A stretch of 64,000 nt of DNA from Enterobacter sp. RIT418 (GTDB taxonomy: Bacteria; Pseudomonadota; Gammaproteobacteria; Enterobacterales; Enterobacteriaceae): positions 62,001 to 126,000 of the forward strand of contig NZ_QBJD02000007.1 of the NCBI RefSeq assembly GCF_003057745.1. Reading direction: 5' to 3'. Positions 28,193-39,120 of this stretch are shown piece after piece (within the stretch, counting starts at the first letter, position 1; every line of letters starts with the position of its first letter). The translations under genes and the position numbers were made by a program. The notes below the pieces were generated by a model, which saw only the letters and a program-made list of their open reading frames with translations, searched no databases and had not been told where the DNA came from.

Positions 28193-29714
28193 GGCTCACC
28201 ACTCGCGGCTGTCGCTCCAGAATGCGGGTATTGCGCGCGGCCTCCTCGCCGAGCCAGGTGGTGTTAGTGCGTGACCCCGCCTCGCGGTACTTCTCAAGAT
28301 CCGACAAACGCACCATGTACCCGGTCACGCGCACCAGATCGTTACCGGCGACGTTAGCGGTAAACTCGCGCATCCCGGCCCTGAACGCGCCCAGGCAAAG
28401 CTGGACGACGGCCTGCGGGTTGCGCTTAACCGTCTCTTCCAGCGTCAGAATGTCGCTGATCCCGGCGTGGTAATACTGATGGTGCGGCGCTACGGCCAGC
28501 AGGTGGCTGATGGGATCGGGCTCATCGCCATAGGGCAGGCGCGCGCCCGGCGTGGTGCCTGAGTCGGAGCTGATCCCCGACTGGGCGTGCAGCATCGCCC
28601 GCTGCTTCCAGCCGTGTTTTACCGGCGTTTTGTCGACAAACGTCGAGAGCTGTTCGCTGATGCGATAGCCCAGCGCGTTCGCCCGTTCGTCCTTGCCGTA
28701 ACGTCCTTCGATACCTTCCTTTTCGCACAGCGTATTGACCGCTTCCGCGAGGCCGTACATGCCAAACATCGGCACGAAACGATCGGCGTCGATCAGCCCC
28801 TCTTTCACCAGGAAGCTATTCTCAAAGAAGCCGGACTGCTGATAGAGGAAATCGCAGCGGGCATCGATGATGGCAATCTGCTGCTGGCAGTAGTGCGGCA
28901 GGGCGCGAGTGAAGAAGTCCTCGATGGATTCGCTGCGCTCGGCAATCGCCTTCAGATTGAGGCGCACCAGGGTGCTGCCGCCGCCCGCGAGCGGCAGGGA
29001 GTTGTAACAGCTAACCACGCCGTAGCGTCCTTTTGTGAAAATTTTATCATTCACAGGGCCATTCGAAACGTGCGGTTTACTGCATTCACATATGTTATTA
29101 GCGACGTTTAGCAGCAGATCGTCCGGCGTGACCTGCGGGTCATAGATAAAGGTCAGATTGGGTGCAACCTGCTTAAGCTCAGCATCGGCGCGGAGAATGG
29201 CGCGCGTGACGGGCGTATCTTCCGGGCCGATGTTGGCGTGCATAAAGGCATCCGGCAGCGTGCGGTCCAGGTAGCGCCAGAAACGTTTTATTCGGCTATC
29301 GATTTCTTCTTGTGTTAGAATTTTAACATACGGTTGCAGCAGTGCATCCAGATGGCCCAGGTACACCGGCATGGAGGTAACGGAGGGAACATGGTGGTAG
29401 AGAATGGTGAGCAGCGACAGCGCGTCATCAAGATCCTGCGCCCCCTCCAGCTCAAGCCAGTCGGAACCGTTTGCGAGGAATTTGGCGTAGTCCGGCAGCA
29501 CGTAGCGCGGCTTGTAGGGGGCGTGCCCCTCAAACATATCGCAGATAACGCCTTCGTCCAGCGCGGCGCGGGCTGCGGAGGGAAGCGCCGGGTAGGGGAG
29601 GTTGTTTTCCGCTTCCAGCGCCAGAAAATGACGCTTCTGCTCGGGGCTCAACACCGGGCTTGTCACAATTTGCTGGCAACGTTGGCGCATGTCATCGGGG
29701 CTGGCGTGGGACAT
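28167..29714 (-). CDS. yjjI: Glycyl-radical enzyme-like protein YjjI (DUF3029)
   Basis: The ATG at 29714 gives 515 residues (516 in E. coli) and is preceded by AAGGAAG; the open frame runs on upstream to 29789. The glycyl-radical loop is seen near the C-terminus as RVTGYMVRL, and the thiyl-radical region is likely around [12 protein letters not shown]. The enzyme is much shorter than pyruvate formate-lyase and its reaction is unknown. It pairs with YjjW and lies back-to-back with the deo operon. Two DeoR-type operators lie inside its coding sequence. Confidence 0.92.
   Translation of the reverse strand: MSHASPDDMRQRCQQIVTSPVLSPEQKRHFLALEAENNLPYPALPSAARAALDEGVICDMFEGHAPYKPRYVLPDYAKFLANGSDWLELEGAQDLDDALSLLTILYHHVPSVTSMPVYLGHLDALLQPYVKILTQEEIDSRIKRFWRYLDRTLPDAFMHANIGPEDTPVTRAILRADAELKQVAPNLTFIYDPQVTPDDLLLNVANNICECSKPHVSNGPVNDKIFTKGRYGVVSCYNSLPLAGGGSTLVRLNLKAIAERSESIEDFFTRALPHYCQQQIAIIDARCDFLYQQSGFFENSFLVKEGLIDADRFVPMFGMYGLAEAVNTLCEKEGIEGRYGKDERANALGYRISEQLSTFVDKTPVKHGWKQRAMLHAQSGISSDSGTTPGARLPYGDEPDPISHLLAVAPHHQYYHAGISDILTLEETVKRNPQAVVQLCLGAFRAGMREFTANVAGNDLVRVTGYMVRLSDLEKYREAGSRTNTTWLGEEAARNTRILERQPRVVSHEQQMRFS
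29034..29049. promoter_or_regulatory. Candidate DeoR operator OE (inside yjjI)
   Basis: TGTGAAAATTTTATCA matches the DeoR palindrome TGTTAGAATTCTAACA at 12 of 16 positions. It lies 279 bases from the next site, the spacing I recall for the E. coli upstream operator OE. Confidence 0.55.
29313..29328. promoter_or_regulatory. DeoR operator O1 (inside yjjI)
   Basis: TGTTAGAATTTTAACA matches the DeoR palindrome TGTTAGAATTCTAACA at 15 of 16 positions. It is in the coding sequence of yjjI and lies 604 bases from the site next to deoC, close to the 599-base O1-O2 distance in E. coli. The deoP1 promoter is expected here, reading towards deoC. Confidence 0.8.
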
Positions 29715-29837
29715 ATTCGCTTCCTTTATCGTTCTGCGGATGATGCTGAGAATTTTAAGAAGCGATCCCGCCAGGGCTATTGATCCCACAGGGGTAACCG
29801 CTGTTTTAGGCAGCCGTTATCGGGTTAAAATTTGACG

Positions 29838-29934
29838 TCGATCTCATTACAGTAATGCAAATTTGCACGAAGTTTTCATTAACTGTGATGAATGTCGAAG
29901 TGTGAGTGCGGCTGGATGTTAGAATAGTCACAGA
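29838..29934 (+). promoter_or_regulatory. deoP2 region with CRP/CytR sites and DeoR operator O2
   Basis: A CRP-type site surrounds CATTACAGTAATGCAAAT (29845-29862), and a second surrounds TGTGATGAATGTCGAA (29884-29899). They are placed as in E. coli deoP2, where CRP activates and CytR binds between them. The -10 hexamer TAGAAT lies inside TGTTAGAATAGTCACA (29917-29932). That sequence keeps one perfect DeoR half-site, while the second half is degenerate compared with E. coli O2. Confidence 0.75.
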
Positions 29935-29976
29935 CCGCAAGGTGAAATTTATACGGCGATGCCGTTGGAGAATGTT

Positions 29977-30756
29977 ATGACCGATTTAACCGCAAGCAGC
30001 CTGCGCGCGCTGAAGCTGATGGACCTGACCACCCTGAACGATGACGACACCAATGAGAAAGTCATCGCCCTGTGCCATCAGGCGAAAACCCCCGTCGGCA
30101 ACACCGCCGCTATCTGCATTTACCCGCGTTTTATCCCTATCGCGCGTAAAACCCTGAACGAGCAGGGCACGCCGGACGTGCGTATCGCGACCGTGACGAA
30201 CTTCCCGCACGGTAACGACGACATCGAGATTGCGCTGGCAGAAACCCGCGCGGCGATTGCCTACGGTGCGGATGAAGTTGACGTAGTGTTCCCGTACCGC
30301 GCGCTGATCGCCGGCAACGAGCAGGTAGGTTTTGACCTGGTGAAAGCGTGTAAAGACGCATGCGCCGCGGCAGACGTGCTGCTGAAAGTGATCATCGAAA
30401 CCGGCGAGCTTAAAGAAGAAGCGCTGATTCGCAAAGCGTCTGAAATCTCCATCAAAGCCGGCGCGGACTTCATCAAAACCTCTACCGGTAAAGTGCCGGT
30501 GAACGCGACGCCGGAAAGCGCGCGCATCATGATGGAAGTGATCCGCGATATGGGCGTATCAAAAACCGTTGGCTTCAAACCGGCGGGCGGCGTGCGCACC
30601 GCGGAAGACGCGCAGCAGTTCCTGGCGATCGCGGACGAACTGTTCGGCGCCGACTGGGCCGATGCCCGCCACTACCGCTTCGGCGCATCCAGCCTGCTGG
30701 CAAGCCTGCTGAAAGCGCTGGGTCACGGCGACGGTAAGAGCGCAAGCAGCTACTGA
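29977..30756 (+). CDS. deoC: Deoxyribose-phosphate aldolase
   Basis: The ATG at 29977 gives 259 residues, the E. coli length; the upstream ATG at 29959 is not needed. It splits 2-deoxyribose-5-phosphate into acetaldehyde and glyceraldehyde-3-phosphate. The Schiff-base lysine is in [10 protein letters not shown] (about residue 167) and [11 protein letters not shown] carries the helper lysine. It is the first gene of the deoCABD operon. Confidence 0.97.
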   Translation: MTDLTASSLRALKLMDLTTLNDDDTNEKVIALCHQAKTPVGNTAAICIYPRFIPIARKTLNEQGTPDVRIATVTNFPHGNDDIEIALAETRAAIAYGADEVDVVFPYRALIAGNEQVGFDLVKACKDACAAADVLLKVIIETGELKEEALIRKASEISIKAGADFIKTSTGKVPVNATPESARIMMEVIRDMGVSKTVGFKPAGGVRTAEDAQQFLAIADELFGADWADARHYRFGASSLLASLLKALGHGDGKSASSY

Positions 30757-30768
30757 TTGTCAGCCAAT

Positions 30769-30798
30769 GCCGGATGACGCTTCGCTTATCCGGCCTAC
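30769..30798. repeat. REP element between deoC and deoA
   Basis: GCCGGAT (30769-30775) and ATCCGGC (30788-30794) flank a short loop, followed by CTAC; this is the common enterobacterial REP form. The bases behind it (to about 30835) contain a second GC-rich imperfect repeat with GGGCGGGT and ACCCGCC. Confidence 0.75.
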
Positions 30799-30865
30799 AG
30801 GGTCGTAGGGCGGGTCAGCGTAGCGCCACCCGCCACAATTCCCCCGATTCCGCATGGAGGTTACC

Positions 30866-32188
30866 GTGTTTCTCGCACAAGAAATTATTCGTAAAAAACG
30901 TGATGGTCATGCATTAAGCGACGAAGAGATCCGCTTCTTTATCAACGGCATTCGTGATAACACCATCTCTGAAGGGCAGATTGCCGCCCTGGCGATGACC
31001 ATCTTCTTCCACGATATGTCGATGCCTGAGCGCGTGTCGCTGACCATGGCGATGCGAGATTCAGGAACCGTGCTGGACTGGAAAAGCCTCAACCTTAACG
31101 GCCCGATTGTGGATAAACACTCCACCGGCGGCGTGGGTGATGTTACCTCGCTGATGCTTGGCCCGATGGTGGCCGCCTGCGGCGGTTACATTCCGATGAT
31201 TTCCGGGCGTGGCCTGGGCCACACGGGCGGTACGCTCGACAAGCTGGAAGCCATTCCGGGCTTCGATATCTTCCCGGACGACAGCCGCTTCCGCGACATT
31301 ATTAAAGACGTTGGCGTGGCGATTATCGGCCAGACCAGCTCGCTTGCTCCGGCAGACAAGCGTTTCTACGCTACGCGTGACATTACCGCGACCGTTGACT
31401 CCATCCCGCTGATCACCGCCTCGATTCTGGCTAAAAAGCTGGCGGAAGGCCTGGACGCGCTGGTGATGGACGTGAAGGTGGGCAGCGGCGCGTTTATGCC
31501 AACCTATGAACTCTCTGCCGCACTGGCGGAAGCCATTGTGGGCGTCTCCAACGGTGCGGGCGTACGTACGACCGCTCTGCTGACCGACATGAACCAGGTC
31601 CTCGCGTCCAGCGCCGGTAACGCCGTCGAAGTGCGCGAAGCCGTGCAGTTCCTGACGGGCGAATACCGCAACCCGCGTCTGCTCGACGTCACCATGGCGC
31701 TGTGCGTTGAGATGTTAATCTCCGGCAAGCTGGCCAAAGACGACGCGGAGGCGCGCGCCAAACTTCAGGCGGTGCTGGACAACGGTAAGGCGGCGGAGAT
31801 CTTTGGCCGCATGGTGGCGGCGCAAAAAGGCCCAACCGACTTCGTTGAGAATTATGCGAAATATCTGCCAACCGCGATGCTCAGCAAGGCGGTATATGCC
31901 GACGCGGAAGGATTTGTCTCCGCGATGGATACCCGCGCGCTCGGCATGGCGGTCGTTTCCATGGGCGGCGGTCGTCGTCAGGCATCAGATACCATTGACT
32001 ACAGCGTCGGCTTTACCGAGATGGCCCGTCTGGGCGACAGCGTTGACGGGCAGCGCCCGCTGGCGGTGATCCACGCGAAGGATGAGGCCAGCTGGCAGGA
32101 TGCGGCGAAAGCGGTGAAAGCGGCCATTACCCTTGACGATAAAGCACCAGAAAGCACGCCTTGCGTCTATCGTCGCATCATCGAATGA
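30866..32188 (+). CDS. deoA: Thymidine phosphorylase
   Basis: The GTG at 30866, with GGAGG 6 bases upstream, gives 440 residues beginning [13 protein letters not shown] as in E. coli. The pyrimidine nucleoside phosphorylase signature [15 protein letters not shown] is near residues 113-127 and KHSTGGVGD near 84. It converts thymidine and deoxyuridine to base plus deoxyribose-1-phosphate. Second gene of the deo operon. Confidence 0.97.
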   Translation: MFLAQEIIRKKRDGHALSDEEIRFFINGIRDNTISEGQIAALAMTIFFHDMSMPERVSLTMAMRDSGTVLDWKSLNLNGPIVDKHSTGGVGDVTSLMLGPMVAACGGYIPMISGRGLGHTGGTLDKLEAIPGFDIFPDDSRFRDIIKDVGVAIIGQTSSLAPADKRFYATRDITATVDSIPLITASILAKKLAEGLDALVMDVKVGSGAFMPTYELSAALAEAIVGVSNGAGVRTTALLTDMNQVLASSAGNAVEVREAVQFLTGEYRNPRLLDVTMALCVEMLISGKLAKDDAEARAKLQAVLDNGKAAEIFGRMVAAQKGPTDFVENYAKYLPTAMLSKAVYADAEGFVSAMDTRALGMAVVSMGGGRRQASDTIDYSVGFTEMARLGDSVDGQRPLAVIHAKDEASWQDAAKAVKAAITLDDKAPESTPCVYRRIIE

Positions 32189-32225
32189 CTGTATACTGAT
32201 CTGATCCCTATTTTTTAAGCACTGA

Positions 32226-33464
<1,239 letters not shown>

Positions 33465-33472
33465 ATCATTTT

Positions 33473-33572
33473 GGGTGCGGTCTGATGGCCTCACCCCGGC
33501 ACTCTCCCACGAGAAACACGGGTGCGGTCTAATGCCCTCACCCCAACCCTCTCCCACAGGGAGAGGGAGAAT
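33473..33572. repeat. Tandem copies of a CCCTCACCC / CTCTCCC palindromic repeat
   Basis: GGGTGCGGTCTGATG (33473) and GGGTGCGGTCTAATG (33520) begin two copies of a unit with a 47-base period. The second copy ends in the palindrome CCCTCTCCCACAGGGAGAGGG. The same family recurs at 45729-45838 and 47855-47982. It fills the deoB-deoD gap of 131 bases. Confidence 0.75.
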
Positions 33573-33595
33573 TTAAAAATGAAAAGGAACTGAAG

Positions 33596-34315
33596 ATGGC
33601 AACTCCTCACATTAATGCAGAAATGGGTGATTTCGCTGACGTCGTATTGATGCCGGGCGACCCGCTGCGCGCGAAGCACATTGCGGAAACTTTCCTCGAA
33701 GACGTGCGTGAAGTGAACAACGTTCGCGGCATGCTGGGCTTCACCGGGACATACAAAGGCCGCAAGATCTCCGTTATGGGCCACGGCATGGGCATCCCAT
33801 CCTGCTCCATCTACACCAAAGAGCTGATCACCGACTTCGGCGTGAAGAAAATCATTCGCGTGGGCTCCTGCGGCGCGGTGCGTATGGACGTTAAGCTGCG
33901 CGACGTGGTTATCGGCATGGGCGCATGTACCGACTCCAAAGTAAACCGTATCCGCTTTAAGGATCACGACTTCTCCGCCATCGCAGACTTCGACATGGTG
34001 CGCAACGCGGTTGACGCGGCAAAAGCGCTGGGCGTTGACGCACGCGTGGGCAACCTGTTCTCTGCCGATCTGTTCTACTCTCCTGACGGCGAAATGTTCG
34101 ACGTGATGGAGAAGTACGGCATCCTGGGCGTGGAAATGGAAGCGGCGGGCATCTACGGCGTGGCGGCTGAGTTTGGTGCGAAAGCGCTGACCATCTGCAC
34201 CGTATCTGACCACATCCGTACCCACGAGCAGACCACTGCCGCGGAGCGTCAGACCACCTTCAACGACATGATCAAAATCGCGCTGGAATCCGTTCTGCTG
34301 GGCGATAAAGAGTAA
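33596..34315 (+). CDS. deoD: Purine nucleoside phosphorylase DeoD
   Basis: A 239-residue trimeric-family phosphorylase, E. coli length. It splits purine (deoxy)nucleosides with phosphate. MPGDPLRAK (about 20-28), VGSCGAV (about 89-95) and VEMEAAG (about 178-184) are active-site segments. The last gene of the operon, followed by a strong terminator. Confidence 0.97.
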   Translation: MATPHINAEMGDFADVVLMPGDPLRAKHIAETFLEDVREVNNVRGMLGFTGTYKGRKISVMGHGMGIPSCSIYTKELITDFGVKKIIRVGSCGAVRMDVKLRDVVIGMGACTDSKVNRIRFKDHDFSAIADFDMVRNAVDAAKALGVDARVGNLFSADLFYSPDGEMFDVMEKYGILGVEMEAAGIYGVAAEFGAKALTICTVSDHIRTHEQTTAAERQTTFNDMIKIALESVLLGDKE

Positions 34316-34325
34316 TGTTGTGCAG

Positions 34326-34355
34326 TCGGGCGGCCTTCGCCGCCCGGTTTTTCTT
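34326..34355. terminator. Terminator after deoD
   Basis: CGGGCGGC and GCCGCCCG form an 8-bp stem with a CTTC loop followed by GTTTTTC. It also faces the convergent end of the DUF1120 gene. Confidence 0.88.
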
Positions 34356-35059
34356 TACAGGTACACCACGCTGATGGTTGCCTGACCATCAAATTCGGTA
34401 CGTTCCGTCAACGAGAGCTTCTTAAGGCTTTCCACCGCCAGCGAGACGTTAAGCGGGAAGGTAACGCGCGTCACCGACATCGGTTCGGTTTTACCCGTCC
34501 GCGCTACGCTCATCAGTCCTAAATCCTTATTGGCGATAGTTCCCGTATTCGTTTTCTGCCAGCGGCTGGCTCCTCTTCCTGCCGTTGCTGCCGTGCGAAT
34601 AGGTTCGGCAGACGCGCCGTTCGCGGTGACTTCAGCCGTGCGCGTATAAATCGCGTAAGCACCGATGTTTTTACCGTCATGGGTCTTGCCCAGGCCGAAG
34701 GTGGCCGTGGAGCCGCGCAGGGCATCGCCGCTGGCCGTGGCGTTCATCACCTTCAGATTCGCGGTGCCGCCGGTGCTGGCGTTGGTTTCGGTGCGGTTAT
34801 CGGCAATGCTCCAGCCAACTTTGGTTGGCGTCGGGCAGGAGATGGTCAGGTTCAGGCTTTTATCACCCAGCTGCGTTGCCTCGGTTTGCGACAAGTCGCC
34901 CACCTCCACGCGTCCAAAATCGATCACGCCGTTATTGCTGAGTTCCGGCGTGCAGGGAAGGCTCGTGAGCGAGGCCTGCACCTTCAGGACGGCGGCTTCA
35001 TCAGCCTGGGCGCTGGTGGCGGCCAACGCCAGTGCGGCAAAGAGAAGACTCTTTTTCAT
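34355..35059 (-). CDS. DUF1120 pilus subunit-like protein (distal gene)
   Basis: A 234-residue protein with a signal peptide (about 1-19, ending AQA). It has the two-cysteine start PCTPELSNNG and SCPTPTKVGW, and a C-terminal beta strand (QATISVVYL). It is a paralog of the proteins at 38407 and 39380, which share the same start, cysteine spacing and TLVYL-like end. As the last gene, downstream of the usher, it may be a tip or minor subunit. TTAAGGAAAA precedes the ATG as in its paralogs. Confidence 0.85.
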   Translation of the reverse strand: MKKSLLFAALALAATSAQADEAAVLKVQASLTSLPCTPELSNNGVIDFGRVEVGDLSQTEATQLGDKSLNLTISCPTPTKVGWSIADNRTETNASTGGTANLKVMNATASGDALRGSTATFGLGKTHDGKNIGAYAIYTRTAEVTANGASAEPIRTAATAGRGASRWQKTNTGTIANKDLGLMSVARTGKTEPMSVTRVTFPLNVSLAVESLKKLSLTERTEFDGQATISVVYL

Positions 35060-35204
35060 TTTTTTTCCTTAACATAGAGTTAAATAAGCATTTCATTACG
35101 TCTTTACAGCGACGGTGTTTTACTGATTTTCTTTTTATTCGCTCGGGTTACTCACCCGAAAGTGAATCCTGTTTGTTCCGCGTCACGACTGAAGATGGCC
35201 AGCC

Positions 35205-37619
35205 TCACCGGCACACGCCCTGTGCTTTTTCGTAATACGCGTCCTTATCTTTCTCATCGCTCAGGGAGTAGTGGATTTCGCAGATTCTGTTCATCCTGTC
35301 GTCCACAACGTAAAGCGCCGGGGTGCCCGATGCGTCGGAAATAAAGACGATGCCGTTATCCATCACGCTGACGACGTAGTGACTGTTGCTGTCGACGATG
35401 CTTAGCCCGCGATCCAGCCATTCACCGCTCTCTCGTTTGACCTCCAGCAGGACGCGGCGGGTATTCAGCACCCTGAAGTCAACCTGCGCAAACGAGCCGT
35501 AGGCCGCCGAGACGGACTGAATCCCGTTCGACAGGTCCATCCCTTTTGGCAGCGAGCCGGTGTTAATCACAATCTGTGATTTTTGCCATTCGCGCAGCCC
35601 GGGCACCACGGCCTGGCCCCAGTAGTCGGTCCAGACGGTGCCGTCCGGCGTGGAGATCTCAATGCCGCTCTCCGGTTCGCTCAGGCGCGCAATGCCAAAC
35701 GTCTCCTTGATGGGGTAGGGGGTAAAGGTCATGCCGTGGCGGTGAAGGGCGATCCCGCCGCTTAATGACGTGCTGTAGCTGCGCTGATCTCCATCGCTCA
35801 CCCCGGCTGAAAGACCGAGCTGCGTGTAATGCAGGTTGGAGTTGAGGTTGCCGTAGAAGGCGTTGCTTTTATCTTTATGATCGCGATCGGCTGAGAGGGA
35901 GTAGCTCACGTTTTGACTGACGTTTCCGCTGAGCTGCGCGCCGTAGGTCTTATTTTCACCCTGGCTGCGCACATAGGTGCTGATACGTTCTGCGCCAAAA
36001 GGCAGGTTCAGGTTGACATAAAACAGGTCATCATCCCGGCTTTGGGTATCGTCGCCGCTGCTGTTGTTCATGGCGTGCTGCCAGTTGACCGAAAGGGACG
36101 CGTGGCCTCGGCTCTTACTCCACGAGGCTAACAGATAGCGTGAGTCATCCCCCTGTTCATAGCCTGACGTGGCGCTGTACTGGAAAGACACGGCGCCGAG
36201 CAGATCGTGGCTCCAGCTGAGGTTTGCGCTCCACGCATTCTGGGCGCTTAACGCCCCCTCATCCATTGCTTCGGTAAACTCGCGGAAATCCCCCTGGTAC
36301 TGCGTTGCGCTAAGCCCCAGCGAAAGCTGGGAAGGGAGAAGAAGGTTGCTCATCAGCTCGGCCTTGCCGCCGCGCTGAGTGCCGTAAAAGTCAGACTGGC
36401 TCAATAACACCGTGGAGGAGATCATCCAGTCGTCGTTGATTGACCATTCCAGCATGCCGCCGGCCGCCTGATACTTTTCCGCCAGTACGCCGGCGGTTAC
36501 GCCAGAAAGCTGCGCGGCCAGCCGCGTTCCGGTTGACGCGTTGAACACCCAGGGGGAGCTCTCCGCACTGCCGCTGTCGCGGACCCGTCCCAAAGACAGG
36601 CTCAGCCCCTCACTGCGGGCGAATCCGCTGAGGTTCAATGATGATGCCGGAACCGTAAACCGGGTGGTTGCGCCATTCGTTTCAATCACGCTGACGTCGA
36701 GATCGCTGTTGCCGCGCACCACCGGCACGTCCGTCAGGGTGAACGGGCCCGCATTGACCATTGACGAGTAAATCACCTGTCCGGACTGACGGATTTCCAC
36801 GCGGGCCTGATTGCTTCGGGCGATGCCGGTAATGGTGGTCGAGGGAATATTCGGCTGGAGGCCCGTTTCGGGCAAAAGCTGGAGCCCGGTGATTTGCGCC
36901 CCGCTAAACAGCGCCGAACTGACGTTGATCTGCCCCACCTGCGCGCGCACCTTACGCGCTTCGAAGACGTGTTCTGCGTAGGTATACAAATTCTCCGCGC
37001 TGCGCTGGCCGTTATCATCCGTGAGGATGTAATGACTGCGCAGGGTCCAGTTTGCCGCGTTGATGCCGGTGCCAATATTCCCCTGGGTATAGGTGCTGCT
37101 GCCACTGCTGCCGTACTGGTTGTAATTGCTGAAGGCGCTGTAGTTGATCAGACCCGCGACCCCACCATAGGAATAATATTTTGCGGAATAGAATCCGTTA
37201 TCCATGGCTTCTGCGGGGACGAACAGCTCGATAGAATCGGTATTTGGCTTCGGGGTGATCGTGGCGGAAGGGTAGTCCTTCAGCAGGTCGTGGCACGTTT
37301 CATCCGGACGGGGCTTCAGCGGCAGCAGGCCGGTTGCTGCGGTGAAATCATTATCCGCGCAGAGATGGCCCTCTTCACCGATCTCGACAGCCAGCATGCC
37401 TTTATCCACGCCGTTGATTTTGACCTGCAGCGCATGCTTTCCGGGCAGGAAACGCTGAGCCTCAGAGAAATAGTGGGCGAGGTTGGTACTGATACCCCGG
37501 TTTGTCAAAATATCCGTATTAAAGTCCAGCTCGGCCGCGTGCAGCGTTAAGACGGGCAGAAAGGCTGAAGCAAACGCCGCCTGCTGCAGCCTGTTATGCG
37601 CTAAGAATCCCTTCATCAA
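35205..37619 (-). CDS. Fimbrial outer membrane usher of the DUF1120 operon
   Basis: An 804-residue FimD/PapC-type usher with signal peptide (about 1-29, ending LHA), N-terminal chaperone-binding domain (LDFNTDIL onward), a long beta-barrel with Ser/Tyr-rich strands and plug, and C-terminal domains with a cysteine pair (RICEIHY and GVCR). It pushes subunits through the outer membrane. It starts 14 bases after the chaperone. Its size and sequence differ clearly from the archaic usher at 544-2844, so the two pili are independent systems. Confidence 0.9.
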   Translation of the reverse strand: MMKGFLAHNRLQQAAFASAFLPVLTLHAAELDFNTDILTNRGISTNLAHYFSEAQRFLPGKHALQVKINGVDKGMLAVEIGEEGHLCADNDFTAATGLLPLKPRPDETCHDLLKDYPSATITPKPNTDSIELFVPAEAMDNGFYSAKYYSYGGVAGLINYSAFSNYNQYGSSGSSTYTQGNIGTGINAANWTLRSHYILTDDNGQRSAENLYTYAEHVFEARKVRAQVGQINVSSALFSGAQITGLQLLPETGLQPNIPSTTITGIARSNQARVEIRQSGQVIYSSMVNAGPFTLTDVPVVRGNSDLDVSVIETNGATTRFTVPASSLNLSGFARSEGLSLSLGRVRDSGSAESSPWVFNASTGTRLAAQLSGVTAGVLAEKYQAAGGMLEWSINDDWMISSTVLLSQSDFYGTQRGGKAELMSNLLLPSQLSLGLSATQYQGDFREFTEAMDEGALSAQNAWSANLSWSHDLLGAVSFQYSATSGYEQGDDSRYLLASWSKSRGHASLSVNWQHAMNNSSGDDTQSRDDDLFYVNLNLPFGAERISTYVRSQGENKTYGAQLSGNVSQNVSYSLSADRDHKDKSNAFYGNLNSNLHYTQLGLSAGVSDGDQRSYSTSLSGGIALHRHGMTFTPYPIKETFGIARLSEPESGIEISTPDGTVWTDYWGQAVVPGLREWQKSQIVINTGSLPKGMDLSNGIQSVSAAYGSFAQVDFRVLNTRRVLLEVKRESGEWLDRGLSIVDSNSHYVVSVMDNGIVFISDASGTPALYVVDDRMNRICEIHYSLSDEKDKDAYYEKAQGVCR

Positions 37620-37633
37620 CGCGTCTCCGTCAA

Positions 37634-38344
37634 TTAACGCTTAAGCGGAGCGGTGTAGTTTTCGACTTCGATCCCGTATCGGCTGGCAGGGCTAAACTCT
37701 ACGGCGTTGTCTGCGCTGCCGGCGGGTTTATCCATTTGCACGTTCATGGTTTCGCCCGGCAGGATGAACGTTTTGTTCAATACGCCTTCCGTGCGCGAAG
37801 GAAGAAGCGTCACGTTGGTGTTGAAGCGAACAACATACGGCGAGCTGTTCTTCACCTGCACTTCCTTTCCCGCTACGGACCAGGAGAGCAGCGTCCAGGC
37901 ATCGGTGACAACGGGCAGGGTTTCAGGATGAATGAGTACCGGCAAGCTCTGTCGAATATTGATCCCGACCTTCACGTTTTTATCGCTGGTCTTTGGTGGA
38001 ATGCCCTCAAAAATGACGCGCTTGTAATGTTCCACGGTCAGCGGCTTGTCGGTTTCAAGAATGAAGCGAACCTGCTGCTCCTGGCCTGGCTCAAGCCTGA
38101 CGAGAGGCTGCGTCACGGTAAGCTTTACCCCGACATCATCTTCGGAATCAACAATGGAGGTATAGAGCAGAGTAGGAATGGTGTCGGTGTTTTTGACGTT
38201 CATCACGCCGCCATGGCTGGCTTCATCAATCATCAACAGGGTGGTTTCAGGCACCATGCCGGCTGCAAACAGCGGGGATGACAGGGCGACGTAGAGTACG
38301 GACATTAAGGACAACGATTTCAGGTTAGTAGACATAGCGTTCAC
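37634..38344 (-). CDS. Periplasmic pilus chaperone of the DUF1120 operon
   Basis: A 236-residue PapD-like chaperone. The signal peptide ends near residue 28 (LFAAGM). The first domain has the G1-strand region RLEPGQEQQVRFI and the KRVIFEGIPP motif, both typical of the PapD/FimC family. It lies between the subunit gene pair and the usher and is separated from the subunit gene by a terminator-like hairpin. Confidence 0.9.
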   Translation of the reverse strand: MNAMSTNLKSLSLMSVLYVALSSPLFAAGMVPETTLLMIDEASHGGVMNVKNTDTIPTLLYTSIVDSEDDVGVKLTVTQPLVRLEPGQEQQVRFILETDKPLTVEHYKRVIFEGIPPKTSDKNVKVGINIRQSLPVLIHPETLPVVTDAWTLLSWSVAGKEVQVKNSSPYVVRFNTNVTLLPSRTEGVLNKTFILPGETMNVQMDKPAGSADNAVEFSPASRYGIEVENYTAPLKR

Positions 38345-38363
38345 GGGTTCGGCGAAGTAAAGA

Positions 38364-38386
38364 AACGCCTCGCGGGACGCGAGGCG
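38364..38386 (-). terminator. Terminator-like hairpin between subunit and chaperone genes
   Basis: ACGCCTCGCG and CGCGAGGCGT form a perfect 10-bp stem with a 3-base loop, followed on the minus strand by TTCTTT. It would reduce read-through from the subunit gene into chaperone and usher. Confidence 0.75.
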
Positions 38387-38406
38387 TTTTTCAAAGAAGA
38401 TCTCAA

Positions 38407-39120
38407 TCAGAGATAAACCAGGGTGATGGTGGATTGACCATCGAGATCGGTTTTATCCGTCAGGGTGAGGTTTTTGCTCGGTCCAATAGCCAGGGCGACC
38501 TTCAGCGGGAAGCTGGCGCTGGTGAAGGCCAGCGGTGCGCGAGCGCCCATCGCGGAGACGGTCATGACGTCGCTGCCGTTGTTGTAAATGATGCCGGTTG
38601 CCCACATGTTGATCCAGCTTTTGCTGCTGATGGTGCCGCCGCTATACAGCGTGCTGGCGATAGGCTGCACCGCAACGCCATCGGCGGTTACGGCGGAGAG
38701 GTCGGTTGAAACGGCGTAGCCGCCGATGTTTTCACCCGCGCTGGTTTTGCCTACGCCGCTCAGCATTGCGCCGGAGGCTCTCCCACCGTTTGCGGTGCCG
38801 TTTTCAACGTAAAATTCGCTGGCGAGGGTTTTCGCACCCAGGTTTGAATCTGGGCGATCGTCTTTAATCGCCCAGCCAACGCGCGTGGCCGACTGGCATT
38901 TGATGGTCAGCGTCATGTTTTTATGACCGGCCTGATAAGGCACGGCTGAAGAGAGTGAGTCCAGACCCACTTCACCAAAATTCGCCAGACCGCCGTTAGT
39001 GAGTTCCGGTACGCAGCCCGCAGTGGTCAGCGAGCCCTGGACTTTCAGCATAGCAGTAGGATCGGCATATGCTGCCGTTGCGGTCAGAGATAATACCGCA
39101 GCAAGAAGATGCTTTTTCAT
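38407..39120 (-). CDS. DUF1120 pilus subunit-like protein (second gene)
   Basis: A 237-residue protein with signal peptide (about 1-19, ending AYA), the cysteines GCVPELTNGG and KCQSATRVGWAI, and the C-terminal strand QSTITLVYL. It is paralogous to the proteins at 39380 and 34355. The cysteine pair and terminal strand suggest a chaperone-usher pilin fold. Hairpins lie on both sides of the gene, so it may be transcribed partly on its own. Confidence 0.87.
   Translation of the reverse strand: MKKHLLAAVLSLTATAAYADPTAMLKVQGSLTTAGCVPELTNGGLANFGEVGLDSLSSAVPYQAGHKNMTLTIKCQSATRVGWAIKDDRPDSNLGAKTLASEFYVENGTANGGRASGAMLSGVGKTSAGENIGGYAVSTDLSAVTADGVAVQPIASTLYSGGTISSKSWINMWATGIIYNNGSDVMTVSAMGARAPLAFTSASFPLKVALAIGPSKNLTLTDKTDLDGQSTITLVYL

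Noticed and set aside
33473-33572. Tandem repeats considered as a CRISPR array or phage attachment site
   Set aside because: Only two diverged copies, no spacers, and the same unit recurs elsewhere as an intergenic palindrome.
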